A DNA stretch of 64,000 bases from contig NZ_JAJUXK010000001.1 in the NCBI RefSeq assembly GCF_021390335.1, forward strand, positions 992,001 through 1,056,000, given 5' to 3'. Each line of letters starts with the position of its first letter. Positions within the stretch are counted from its first letter, which is position 1. Made by a program: the position numbers and the translations under genes. Below are positions 17,101 to 23,814 of the stretch, piece by piece. The DNA is from Dyadobacter sp. CY343. GTDB taxonomy: Bacteria; Bacteroidota; Bacteroidia; Cytophagales; Spirosomataceae. The notes under the pieces are model-generated. The model saw only the letters and a program-made list of their open reading frames with translations, did no database searches and was not told where the DNA came from.

Positions 17101-17840
17101 TCCAGACGGATGTTTTCACAGCGGGAGGCAGTATATCGGTATCATTCATCAATGGTTTCAAGCCTGCGCTTGGCGATGCGTTTGTACTGGTCGATGCAGC
17201 TAGCATTACGGGTACTTTCACAACACTGAACCTGCCGGATATCGCGCCACGTGTATGGGAGACAACTTATGAAAACAGCGAATTCAGAATCAGGGCAGTG
17301 AATGACCCCATGCCGGTTACCCTCATCAATTTCACAGCTTCAAAGAACGAATCGGCGGTTGATCTTGTCTGGAATACTTCCAGCGAGGTGAACAACAGCC
17401 ATTTTGAGATTCAGCGCAGTGCAGAAGGGAAGGTTTGGGAGAACATCGGCACCGTCGCCAGACTTGACGATAACCTGGCAATCCGCCGCTACCGGTTCAC
17501 TGATGCTATGCCGCTGCTATCCGAAAACTTCTACCGCCTCCGCATGGTAGATAACGACGGTACTTTCGCATTCAGTGAGATCGAGCACGTGCGCTTTGCC
17601 GACAACAAAACGCAGATCAGGAGCTACCCAAACCCGGTTACGGACAAGATTTTTCTGGATGCCGCAAATATTGAAAGCATCACGTCGGTGGAGATCTATT
17701 CCGCTTCCGGAGCCCTGCATTATTCGGGTACATATACCCGCGCGGGTATTGATGTGAAAACATTTCCCGCTGGCATTTTTATAGTAAGAACGACAAGTTC
17801 GAATCGCGAAGTGTCGACTTCCCATTTCGCCAAATACTGA
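14109..17840 (+). CDS. Giant secreted DUF4347/FG-GAP protein with T9SS sorting domain
   Basis: This 1243-residue protein begins with a signal-like hydrophobic segment (about 5-25). A DUF4347 domain (about 30-190) follows, with His88 in IMTHGTEG and Cys132 in LLYSCQL. Then come repeated FG-GAP/VCBS modules (about 195-535) whose calcium-loop motifs recur as GDFDADGDIDIH, DNDGDDDIY, GDFDVDGDIDLH and DNDGDVDVF. Next are an SbsA-like Ig domain (SPANTATGISVSSNISFTF), an FN3-like domain (TVTTASAGEISLTTASVGGE), further beta domains, and a C-terminal linker plus type A sorting domain (SYPNPVTDKIFLDA to the end). It is probably secreted by T9SS and anchored at the cell surface. The start at 14109 is preferred over a GTG 23 codons upstream. 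A peptidase role for DUF4347 is inference. Confidence 0.88.
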   Translation: MTKRTFTLSLCLISFLTFLTFTYQKIRSKTTADLVIIDESLQDYRTLAAGLAPGSQVIYVANSPEGFKELEQQLATHGKAERVHIMTHGTEGNFVLGQTQLNGANIREHERFWQSLGNVLVAGKSSLLLYSCQLTASRDGAGFVQRLHEMLGVPVAASNDQTGSERRGGDWDLEYVAGKIIKKHILKLLDFKGLLVPTFTQLTGGSSPFNAMTISTDNQLIYGDFDADGDIDIHLYPGGTVNQFWQNNGSGSFARVTGSADPFENINENAVFYSASNAFVADWDNDGDDDIYVPRRNGNTEKNFFYRNDNGKYVLLSGASSPFNQITVSGDNQLIFGDFDVDGDIDLHSYPGSQLDNEFWQNNGSGAFSKVTGTQNPFDGLPGKAAFSSAQYAYTADWDNDGDVDIFMSQVGGASVREYYRNDNGVYSIQTGGANPFNGMVIASDNQIIFGDFDADGDIDLHTSDGSETLVFHRNNGSGVFTKVTGSGNPFNNLPHSGAFYNNSLRSFVADWDNDGDVDVFTTNYNGANQKYFFRQNDAPPRITATSPANTATGISVSSNISFTFSQAVTGAAGKYIQIRRLFDDAVFATIEANSAQVTGSGSNTITIDPTTDLEGGRAYYVIIDKAAFVDIEGRILEGVGNGATWLRFTTGIPTVAPTVTTASAGEISLTTASVGGEVTADGGAAVTERGIVWSTSNAPTTASNKVAIGSGTGSFSTTVTGLPAGTRVYLRAYAINSQGTSYGSEIDFYTQTSVTSVTRLSSNPSNDGVVTYQVEFAQSVTMEDASAFTLVTSGVSGASVSGVSGSGTTYTVSVNTGSGNGTVKLEVTGLTSTTPNLNAAFTAASAYTIYKVSNAGDYYRSAAIIGTWTTPADWQSSQDNSFWIAATSSPGASAAGTLISSEQIVQIPNATDLDINNLTVNGILYSGDAQLQINGSFINNGVIMGNATFTGTAFTNSGTVAPGESAGTLNFTSGLSNEGSLLMEIGGTTAGTDYDQIQTDVFTAGGSISVSFINGFKPALGDAFVLVDAASITGTFTTLNLPDIAPRVWETTYENSEFRIRAVNDPMPVTLINFTASKNESAVDLVWNTSSEVNNSHFEIQRSAEGKVWENIGTVARLDDNLAIRRYRFTDAMPLLSENFYRLRMVDNDGTFAFSEIEHVRFADNKTQIRSYPNPVTDKIFLDAANIESITSVEIYSASGALHYSGTYTRAGIDVKTFPAGIFIVRTTSSNREVSTSHFAKY

Positions 17841-17860
17841 TAAAACTTCTTTTTCATTTT

Positions 17861-17903
17861 TAGTAATCCCAGCGTAGATATCTTATCTGCGCTGGGATTA
17901 CTA
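17861..17903. terminator. Long hairpin after the giant T9SS gene
   Basis: The 20-base arms 17861-17880 and 17884-17903 are complementary with one G-T type mismatch and a 3-base loop. There is no T-run on either side, so it may act with Rho, protect the mRNA 3' end, or form a cruciform. Confidence 0.55.
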
Positions 17904-17979
17904 TGTATTTACCAATCTCATTTTAATACTTTTTAATACTTCTTTACATACGTTAAAAGTTCGGGTGGTTTCGCACATA

Positions 17980-17987
17980 TACCTTTG
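17980..17987 (+). promoter_or_regulatory. Possible Bacteroidota-type -7 box
   Basis: TACCTTTG fits the TAnnTTTG -7 consensus and lies 55 bases before the first start of the next gene. No clear TTTG -33 element is seen at the right distance. Confidence 0.35.
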
Positions 17988-18041
17988 TTGTCATCAAAGT
18001 GTAAGTGCACTTCGATTAAATTATTTACACAATATTTTAAA

Positions 18042-18083
18042 ATGAACACTCAACTTTTAAAAATGAAAACGCAACTTTTGAAA
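18042..18083 (+). repeat. Tandem duplication of the first seven codons
   Basis: ATGAACACTCAACTTTTAAAA (codons MNTQLLK) is followed directly by a 21-base near-copy encoding MKTQLLK, differing at a few positions. Either ATG gives a workable lipoprotein signal. Confidence 0.8.
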
Positions 18084-19256
18084 TCAGTAAGTGCATGTCT
18101 TATTGTAAGTACAGTATTATTTTCGACTTCTTGTAAAGAAGATCAAATTCTACAAGAGAGTCAGGTAGAACAAAATATCGGGGACGATAGTAATGCAAAG
18201 CTTCTGGGTACAAAACTGGATAAATTTGTATTCGCACAAAAAATCGAAGATTATCTTTATAATGTTGGATTCGGCTATTCAATTTATGTAGAGGGAGAAG
18301 AAATATTTAAAGGAAATGGAGGTGAAGGTTTTGCAAGAAAAGGTTTCGAAGTCGGCGGAGCTAAACCGCACGGGGCTTCCGTAAGGCAAGAAACGCTTGC
18401 AGCTACACAGTTCGTAACAGCGCTCGCAGTACTTAAAACTTTAAGGAAATACAATATCTCAGTCAAAGCGAAGGTGTGGCCTTACTTACCAAAAGGCTGG
18501 GTTCCCAGCCAAAAGTTTAAATCGCTGAGCTTCGAACAGTTGCTCGCTCACAAAACAGGATTAAGCAATGTTTTCGCGCCGAATAAGATCAAATTAGTTG
18601 TGGAGGGTACAATTGATAATGCCCCTCTTATTGGGAATGCTGATATTAATTATAGTCTGCTCGGCATTATAACTCCATTTGTTGAAGCGGTTGAATTGAG
18701 CAAAAAGGGAAATGCAACCAGATTGAATCTGCTTAATAAGGTCCCGATGGCGTTTAATACCTATGCAAATGCGTTTGGGGAAATTGTTCTGGCCAATGTG
18801 TTCGTACCAGCAGGACTTCCTTACGCCAATAGAGTTTCCTGGAGTGCCTGGAATGAGAGCGGTCCGATAAATGCATCTCTTGCAACGCAGGGATATCCCG
18901 CACTAAAAGGCGATGCTCCCGGACTTGATAAGGCTGAGGTTGTTGCACATGCAGGGGCAACGGGATTATATCTGAGTGCGTCCGAATTTGCAAAAATTCA
19001 GTCAGCAGCTTCTCAATTCAAGATAGTTAGTTCTGACGATTTGAAACTAATGAAAGATAGCCTTTTAGGCTTTACCGGAAAAATTAATGGTGGAGTAGGG
19101 ACTTACTATTACAAAACTGATTCAGGACTCAATTGCGAAACAATGATCATGGATTTTGGAAAAGTTCAGGTTTGTATATTGGCCAATTCAACACAGAATG
19201 ATTTTGTTCAAAACCCTGCTGCTATTGCCAAGTTATTTGATCAATCATTACATTAA
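18042..19256 (+). CDS. Beta-lactamase-fold (serine hydrolase-like) lipoprotein lacking catalytic residues
   Basis: This exported lipoprotein has a signal ending in LFSTSCKED. The rest resembles the class C beta-lactamase/serine hydrolase fold: ETLAATQFVTALAVLKTL lines up with the helix that normally carries SxxK, LSFEQLLAHKTGLS matches the LLTHTSGL motif, and NYSLLGII matches the NYxLLG strand. The SxxK tetrad reads AATQ, so nucleophile Ser and general-base Lys are both gone. The Tyr-x-Asn position reads IGN, so that Tyr is gone too. It is therefore probably a binding or structural protein and not an enzyme. Two start codons exist (18042 and 18063) because the first seven codons are duplicated. 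It has lower GC than its neighbours. Confidence 0.75.
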   Translation: MNTQLLKMKTQLLKSVSACLIVSTVLFSTSCKEDQILQESQVEQNIGDDSNAKLLGTKLDKFVFAQKIEDYLYNVGFGYSIYVEGEEIFKGNGGEGFARKGFEVGGAKPHGASVRQETLAATQFVTALAVLKTLRKYNISVKAKVWPYLPKGWVPSQKFKSLSFEQLLAHKTGLSNVFAPNKIKLVVEGTIDNAPLIGNADINYSLLGIITPFVEAVELSKKGNATRLNLLNKVPMAFNTYANAFGEIVLANVFVPAGLPYANRVSWSAWNESGPINASLATQGYPALKGDAPGLDKAEVVAHAGATGLYLSASEFAKIQSAASQFKIVSSDDLKLMKDSLLGFTGKINGGVGTYYYKTDSGLNCETMIMDFGKVQVCILANSTQNDFVQNPAAIAKLFDQSLH

Positions 19257-19276
19257 GTAAACTCAAAATTAATAAG

Positions 19277-19327
19277 ATCGAAACCACTGGATTAATACAT
19301 GCAATTGCATTGCCAGTTGGTTTCGAT
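19277..19327. other. Long imperfect hairpin in the intergenic gap
   Basis: ATCGAAACCACTGG (19277-19290) pairs with CCAG-T-TGGTTTCGAT (19313-19327) with a single bulged T. The loop contains GCAATTGC, itself a palindrome. It lies in the 122-base gap before the next lipoprotein gene. It may be a processing or stability element; no T-run follows. Confidence 0.6.
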
Positions 19328-19378
19328 ATTAAATGAACACACAAATTAATTCAACAATCATTTAATCAATTCAACACA

Positions 19379-20164
19379 ATGAAAAAGAACATGACATTAA
19401 TCGGGTTATCAAAATATGCAGGATTGGCTTGTATCGTATTGTTAAGTGCTTGCAATAATGATCACGAACCGGACGCAGAAATTCCGGGAACTTACACGGT
19501 AGTGACGGGCAGCGGGGACATTAATGCAAAGCTCGCCGAATTCAGGACTTTACTTGGCGATCCGCTGAATACTACGCCCAATCAGCCCGCGGTTGGCAGG
19601 CGCGAAATCAACTGGGACGGTGTTCCTGACAATCTTACAAATACGGATACATTTCCGGGAGATTTTTTCAACAGCACAGATCCCGGGGCTCCTGCCGGCA
19701 GAAAACGGGGCGCCGTTTTATCAACTCCCGGACAGGGTTTGCGTGTGAGCAACAACGATTTTACCGATGTTCTTACAGGGGATGCCAATCATTTTAACGC
19801 TTTCAGTCCGGCACGTACGTTCGCGGCGGTTGGAAGCAACAAAATGGATGTTACCTTCAAAGTTCCTGGAACAGCGACCGACGCTTCTGTGAAGGGTTTC
19901 GGGGTTATATTTTCAGACGTTAACCTGGAAAATTATACCACAGTTGAATTTTACGACGGAGATAAAAGTCTGGGCCAGTTTAAAGCTCCGGTGAAAACGG
20001 ACGAAAACGGATTTTCTTTCCTCGGTGTAGCCTTCACAGACGCCAAAGTAACAAGAGTGAGAATCACTTCCGGCACCGCAGCGATCGGGAAGGCTACCTA
20101 TAATGCGCCTAACGATCAGGTGATTATGGACGATTTCTTTTACAGCGAGCCGCTGGCGCAATAG
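19379..20164 (+). CDS. Hypothetical lipoprotein
   Basis: This 261-residue lipoprotein has a signal ending in LLSACNND. The mature part lacks a domain I can name. It starts with a spacer (GTYTVVTGSGDINAKLAEF), contains GRREINWDGVPDNLTN, and continues as a beta-rich fold resembling secreted jelly-roll domains (MDVTFKVPG, GFGVIFSDVN, YTTVEFYDG, FSFLGVAFTDAKVTRVRI). The INWDGVPD segment recurs in hypothetical exported proteins of several phyla, from memory. It lies three bases from the convergent map stop codon. The function is unknown; a carbohydrate- or surface-binding role is only a guess. Confidence 0.7.
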   Translation: MKKNMTLIGLSKYAGLACIVLLSACNNDHEPDAEIPGTYTVVTGSGDINAKLAEFRTLLGDPLNTTPNQPAVGRREINWDGVPDNLTNTDTFPGDFFNSTDPGAPAGRKRGAVLSTPGQGLRVSNNDFTDVLTGDANHFNAFSPARTFAAVGSNKMDVTFKVPGTATDASVKGFGVIFSDVNLENYTTVEFYDGDKSLGQFKAPVKTDENGFSFLGVAFTDAKVTRVRITSGTAAIGKATYNAPNDQVIMDDFFYSEPLAQ

Positions 20165-20167
20165 GAG

Positions 20168-20932
20168 TTACCTGAATATCTCATTCATTTCCGTTAATAT
20201 CAACGGCGCCTTATCAGTCACAACAATTGTATGTTCGTGCTGAGCCATAAAGCCACCTTTATTTCCCACCATCGTCCAGCCATCGTTGAGTTCGGTTGCG
20301 AAGGATGAGGTTGTGGAAATAAAGGTTTCAATGGCTACAACCGAATTCTTCTTAAACCGTCTCTGATCAGATTTATTTTTATAGTTCAACAGTTCGTTGG
20401 GCTGCTCGTGAAGAGCTCTGCCGATACCGTGGCCTGCCAGATTTCTGATCACTTTGAAGCCGCGTTTCTTAGCCTCCGATTCCATTAAATGACCAATATC
20501 CGCTATTCTTACACCGCCTCTGATACTATTGATCGTCTTGATCAGAATCTCTTTCGATGCATTCACAAGCTTCTGGTGCTGATTAATATCCTGTCCGAGC
20601 ACGAAAGAGCCTCCGTTATCTGCCCAAAATCCATCCAGCTCGGCTGAAACATCGACGTTAATTAAATCTCCTTCTTTTAGTATCCTTTTAGCCGAAGGTA
20701 CACCGTGGCAAAATTCGTTGTTGACACTAATGCACGTCCATCCCGGAAAACCATAAGTGGAGTGGGGGGCTGATTTCGCTCCGAATTCAGCCAGTATTTT
20801 TGCTCCGAATTCATCAAGTTCTTTGGTCGTCATTCCAGGCTGAGCGTGCTGTATCATTTTCTTCAAAGTATATGCTACCGCCTCACTCGCTTTTTGCATT
20901 CCTGACAAATCTGACTCTTTCGTAATTGACAT
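20168..20932 (-). CDS. map: Methionine aminopeptidase, type I
   Basis: This is a cytosolic metalloenzyme that removes the initiator Met from nascent proteins. All five metal ligands of the pita-bread fold are visible: Asp94 and Asp105 (INVDVSAELDGFWADNG), His168 (LAGHGIGRALHEQPNE), Glu202 (VAIETF) and Glu233 (QHEHTIVV). The substrate-side His76 (EFCHGVPS) is also present. The Met at 20932 gives 254 residues, the normal length. An in-frame extension to 21151 is possible but not supported by the family. It stands alone, away from the ribosomal protein cluster where map often sits, so a second paralogue elsewhere is plausible. Confidence 0.95.
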   Translation of the reverse strand: MSITKESDLSGMQKASEAVAYTLKKMIQHAQPGMTTKELDEFGAKILAEFGAKSAPHSTYGFPGWTCISVNNEFCHGVPSAKRILKEGDLINVDVSAELDGFWADNGGSFVLGQDINQHQKLVNASKEILIKTINSIRGGVRIADIGHLMESEAKKRGFKVIRNLAGHGIGRALHEQPNELLNYKNKSDQRRFKKNSVVAIETFISTTSSFATELNDGWTMVGNKGGFMAQHEHTIVVTDKAPLILTEMNEIFR

Positions 20933-21243
20933 ATATTCCCGTTGTTTATTGAAATGCTGCACCGTAATATACTGGTACCAGTTAGCGAACACCAGATATA
21001 GCTCTTTGGTTTTGCAAAATACAAAGGTTCCTTTTTTGATTACAACTAATTTTATGTCCTGACAGTCTTCCAGCATCTGCCGACTCCTGTACGGGCTCTG
21101 AAAACCGAATTGAAATACTGTCGATCCGCAGGCAGTAGGTTTAGGCCGCATTTAAATCTCTCTTAATTTTTTAAATAGTTAGGAAGTGTTCTCTTGGCAA
21201 AATACATTTGCGCATCAATTTGTATTCTGTCTAAATAAGTTTA
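20933..21243. other. Intergenic region between divergent map and siderophore receptor genes
   Basis: The 311 bases contain no gene I can support. An open frame continuous with map (to 21151) has ordinary composition but no family match. TACATTTG at 21203-21210 fits the Bacteroidota -7 box and would start transcription about 25-30 bases before the receptor gene. I found no clear Fur-type inverted repeat by eye. Confidence 0.45.
21203..21210 (+). promoter_or_regulatory. Possible Bacteroidota-type -7 box for the receptor gene
   Basis: TACATTTG matches TAnnTTTG and ends 33 bases before the ATG at 21244. The -33 TTTG element is not clear (CTTGG lies too close). Confidence 0.4.
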
Positions 21244-23667
21244 ATGAAACCGCTTCTATCTATCTGTATTTGCCTCCTTTTATCAGCCCAATGCTTTGCG
21301 CAGACGGGAAAACTGAAAGGAATTGTAGTTGACAACGCCAAAAGCGGCCTTCCGGGTGTCAATGTAATGATCAAAAATACCAGCGCAGGGTCCCAGACCA
21401 ACGAATCGGGTTACTTCGAAATATCCAATATCAACGACGGTGAATTCGTATTGTCCATTTCTTCGGTGGGGTTTAAGACCAAAGAAGTGCGCTTCACGAT
21501 TGCTCAGAACGAAGTGGATCTGCAAACGATCACCCTGTATGCGGGCGACGAGATCTTGCGGGAAGTGGTGATCGAAGGCGAGCGGGAGAATAAATTTTCC
21601 AGAAGTAAAACAGCTTATGTTTCCAAACTGCCGCTGCGCGATTCCGAAAATACGCAGGTTTACAGCACGATTACCAACTATCTGCTAAAATCCCAGATCA
21701 TCACCAACTTCGATGATGCATTGAAAAATGCAACCGGAGTGGAAAACCTGTGGACTTCTACCGGCCGCGGCGGCGACGGCGCCGGCTACTTTTCACTGCG
21801 CGGATTCGCAATTCAGCCCAAGCTGGTGAATGGACTGCCTGGTTTGACCAATGGTACGATCAATCCTGCCAATATCGAGCGGATCGAAGTATTGAAAGGA
21901 CCGTCCGCGACATTGTTTGGTAATGCTGTAAGTTCTTATGGCGGACTGATTAATGTGGTTACCAAAAAGCCTTACGTCGGAACCGGCGGCGAGCTTTCTT
22001 ACACAACCGGTTCTTTTGGATTGAATCAGATTACAGGAGATTTCAATACTGCTTTAAATAAAGAGAAAAACCTGTATTTCCGGTTGAATACCTCTTACGC
22101 CACCGAGCGCAGCTTTCAGGATGCGGGTTTTAGAAAGTCGTTTTTCGTAGCGCCTTCGCTTTCTTATAAAGTGAACAATAACCTGTCATTTTCTTTCTAT
22201 GGCGAGATTACGCAGGCCGAGCAAACCAATCCGATGTTCCTGTTCCTGAACAGAAGTGCGCCCACGGATGCCAGAAACATCAAAGACCTTAATTACAACA
22301 ACAAGCTTTCGTTTACCAGCAATGACCTGACATTGCAAAACCCTACCCAGAATTACCGCGTAGAAATGGACTACAAATTGTCGGATACGTGGGAATCGCA
22401 GACACTGATCTCAAAAAGCGCCACTTCGACGAAAGGGTACTATTCCTATCTGTTTGATTACGGGATATTAGGAAACGATACTTATTCGAGGTTTTTGAAC
22501 AAACAAAATGAATATACCGGTACTTCTGATATTCAACAGAATTTCATCGGTGATTTCAGGCTGGGTTCGTTGAGAAACCGCGTGGTGATCGGGCTGGATT
22601 ATTTTTCAGCTATTTCAACCAGCAATGGAACAGGTTACGCATTTTACGGAAATGTAACGCCTGAGGGTGGGGCAAATGGGGATAATCCTTTTACGCCTGA
22701 TGAGGTTGAAACTACGGCTTACCCGCTTTCTACCTCGGCTGTCGATGCCGTTTTGGCGACTCAACCTGTTTCTAATGCAAAGTCGAAATTCAATATTTAC
22801 AGCGCTTATGCTTCGGACGTTTTGAATTTAACCAATAACCTGTCCGTTATGCTCGGCCTTCGCCTGGACCATTTTGATAATGTCGGTGACGTGGCAACTG
22901 CTGCCGACGACTATAACCAAACCACTTTGTCGCCTAAATTCGGGATCTTATACCAGCCGGTTATCGACAAGGTTTCGATTTTTGCCAACTATCAGAACGG
23001 TTTTACAAATGTAGCGCCGGCACTTGTAGGGAATCCGGAAGACGGCCCGCAAACGATCAAAACTTTCAGGCCGGAGCAGGCGAACCAGATCGAGTTTGGT
23101 ATCAAAACGAATATCATCAAAAACAGGCTGAATGCGACGATCAGCTATTACGATATCCGCGTCAAAGATCAGGTTATCTCAGACCCAGCGTCCCCTTTTA
23201 ACAAAATCCAGGGAGGTGAAATTTACAGTAAAGGTTTTGAGATTGAATTGAATGCAAATCCAGCCAACGGGTTGAATATCAGAGCAGGATATAGCAACAA
23301 CGATAGCAAGACAACCAGGTCGGACAATACCGAAATTTTAAATAGACGTCCACTCGACGCCGGCTCAAAACATACTTACAATGCTTGGGCAAACTACGAA
23401 GTTCCAGCCGGGAAATTACAGGGATTCGGGATCGGCGCAGGCTTTAATGGTGCAAGTGAGAGGTTTGCAATCAACTACGCATCTACCGGCAACTTCATGC
23501 TCCCCGCCTACACAGTAGCCAATGCATCCCTCTTTTACCAGGCCGAGAATTACCGCATTGGTGTAAAGCTGAACAATGCATTTAACAAAGAATACTACAA
23601 AGGCTGGTCAACGATCGCCCCACAAACGCCGCGGGCATTGATTGCGAACATTACTTACAGTTTTTAA
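21244..23667 (+). CDS. TonB-dependent siderophore receptor
   Basis: This outer-membrane receptor of 807 residues has a signal peptide (KPLLSICICLLLSAQCFAQ), a CarboxypepD_reg-like domain (about 20-105, GLPGVNVMIKNTSAG), a plug (about 140-245, with YFSLRGFAIQPKLVNGLPG and IERIEVLKGPSATLFGN) and a 22-strand-type barrel ending in ALIANITYSF. The plug motif GRGGDGAGYFSLRGF and the early LPLRDSENTQ pattern are typical of the FhuA/FhuE-like siderophore group in Bacteroidota. It should import ferric siderophores or a similar chelate by TonB-ExbBD. It is monocistronic with a short terminator after it. The ligand cannot be read from sequence. Confidence 0.92.
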   Translation: MKPLLSICICLLLSAQCFAQTGKLKGIVVDNAKSGLPGVNVMIKNTSAGSQTNESGYFEISNINDGEFVLSISSVGFKTKEVRFTIAQNEVDLQTITLYAGDEILREVVIEGERENKFSRSKTAYVSKLPLRDSENTQVYSTITNYLLKSQIITNFDDALKNATGVENLWTSTGRGGDGAGYFSLRGFAIQPKLVNGLPGLTNGTINPANIERIEVLKGPSATLFGNAVSSYGGLINVVTKKPYVGTGGELSYTTGSFGLNQITGDFNTALNKEKNLYFRLNTSYATERSFQDAGFRKSFFVAPSLSYKVNNNLSFSFYGEITQAEQTNPMFLFLNRSAPTDARNIKDLNYNNKLSFTSNDLTLQNPTQNYRVEMDYKLSDTWESQTLISKSATSTKGYYSYLFDYGILGNDTYSRFLNKQNEYTGTSDIQQNFIGDFRLGSLRNRVVIGLDYFSAISTSNGTGYAFYGNVTPEGGANGDNPFTPDEVETTAYPLSTSAVDAVLATQPVSNAKSKFNIYSAYASDVLNLTNNLSVMLGLRLDHFDNVGDVATAADDYNQTTLSPKFGILYQPVIDKVSIFANYQNGFTNVAPALVGNPEDGPQTIKTFRPEQANQIEFGIKTNIIKNRLNATISYYDIRVKDQVISDPASPFNKIQGGEIYSKGFEIELNANPANGLNIRAGYSNNDSKTTRSDNTEILNRRPLDAGSKHTYNAWANYEVPAGKLQGFGIGAGFNGASERFAINYASTGNFMLPAYTVANASLFYQAENYRIGVKLNNAFNKEYYKGWSTIAPQTPRALIANITYSF

Positions 23668-23688
23668 GCAGTCAATAGAGCTTGCGTT

Positions 23689-23723
23689 AAAGGTCAGTGG
23701 ATTTGTTTCCTCTGGCCTTTTTT
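23689..23723 (+). terminator. Intrinsic terminator of the siderophore receptor gene
   Basis: AAAGGTCAG (23689-23697) pairs with CTGGCCTTT (23712-23720) including one G-U pair, followed by Ts to 23723. The stem is short, but position and T-run support it. Confidence 0.65.
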
Positions 23724-23814
23724 GTGATGAAGCAAGTGGAAGCGTGAAGATTTTAAATAGGAGATTTGAAGGAGAAAAAAGTAGGGCAGCTACTCAGAAA
23801 ACAGGATAGCCGGA

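Noticed and set aside
20933-21151. N-terminal extension of methionine aminopeptidase
   Set aside because: The family starts near the Met at 20932; the 73 extra residues have no family match and would make the protein abnormally long.
21181-21243. Fur box upstream of the siderophore receptor
   Set aside because: No inverted repeat close to the Fur consensus could be found by eye.
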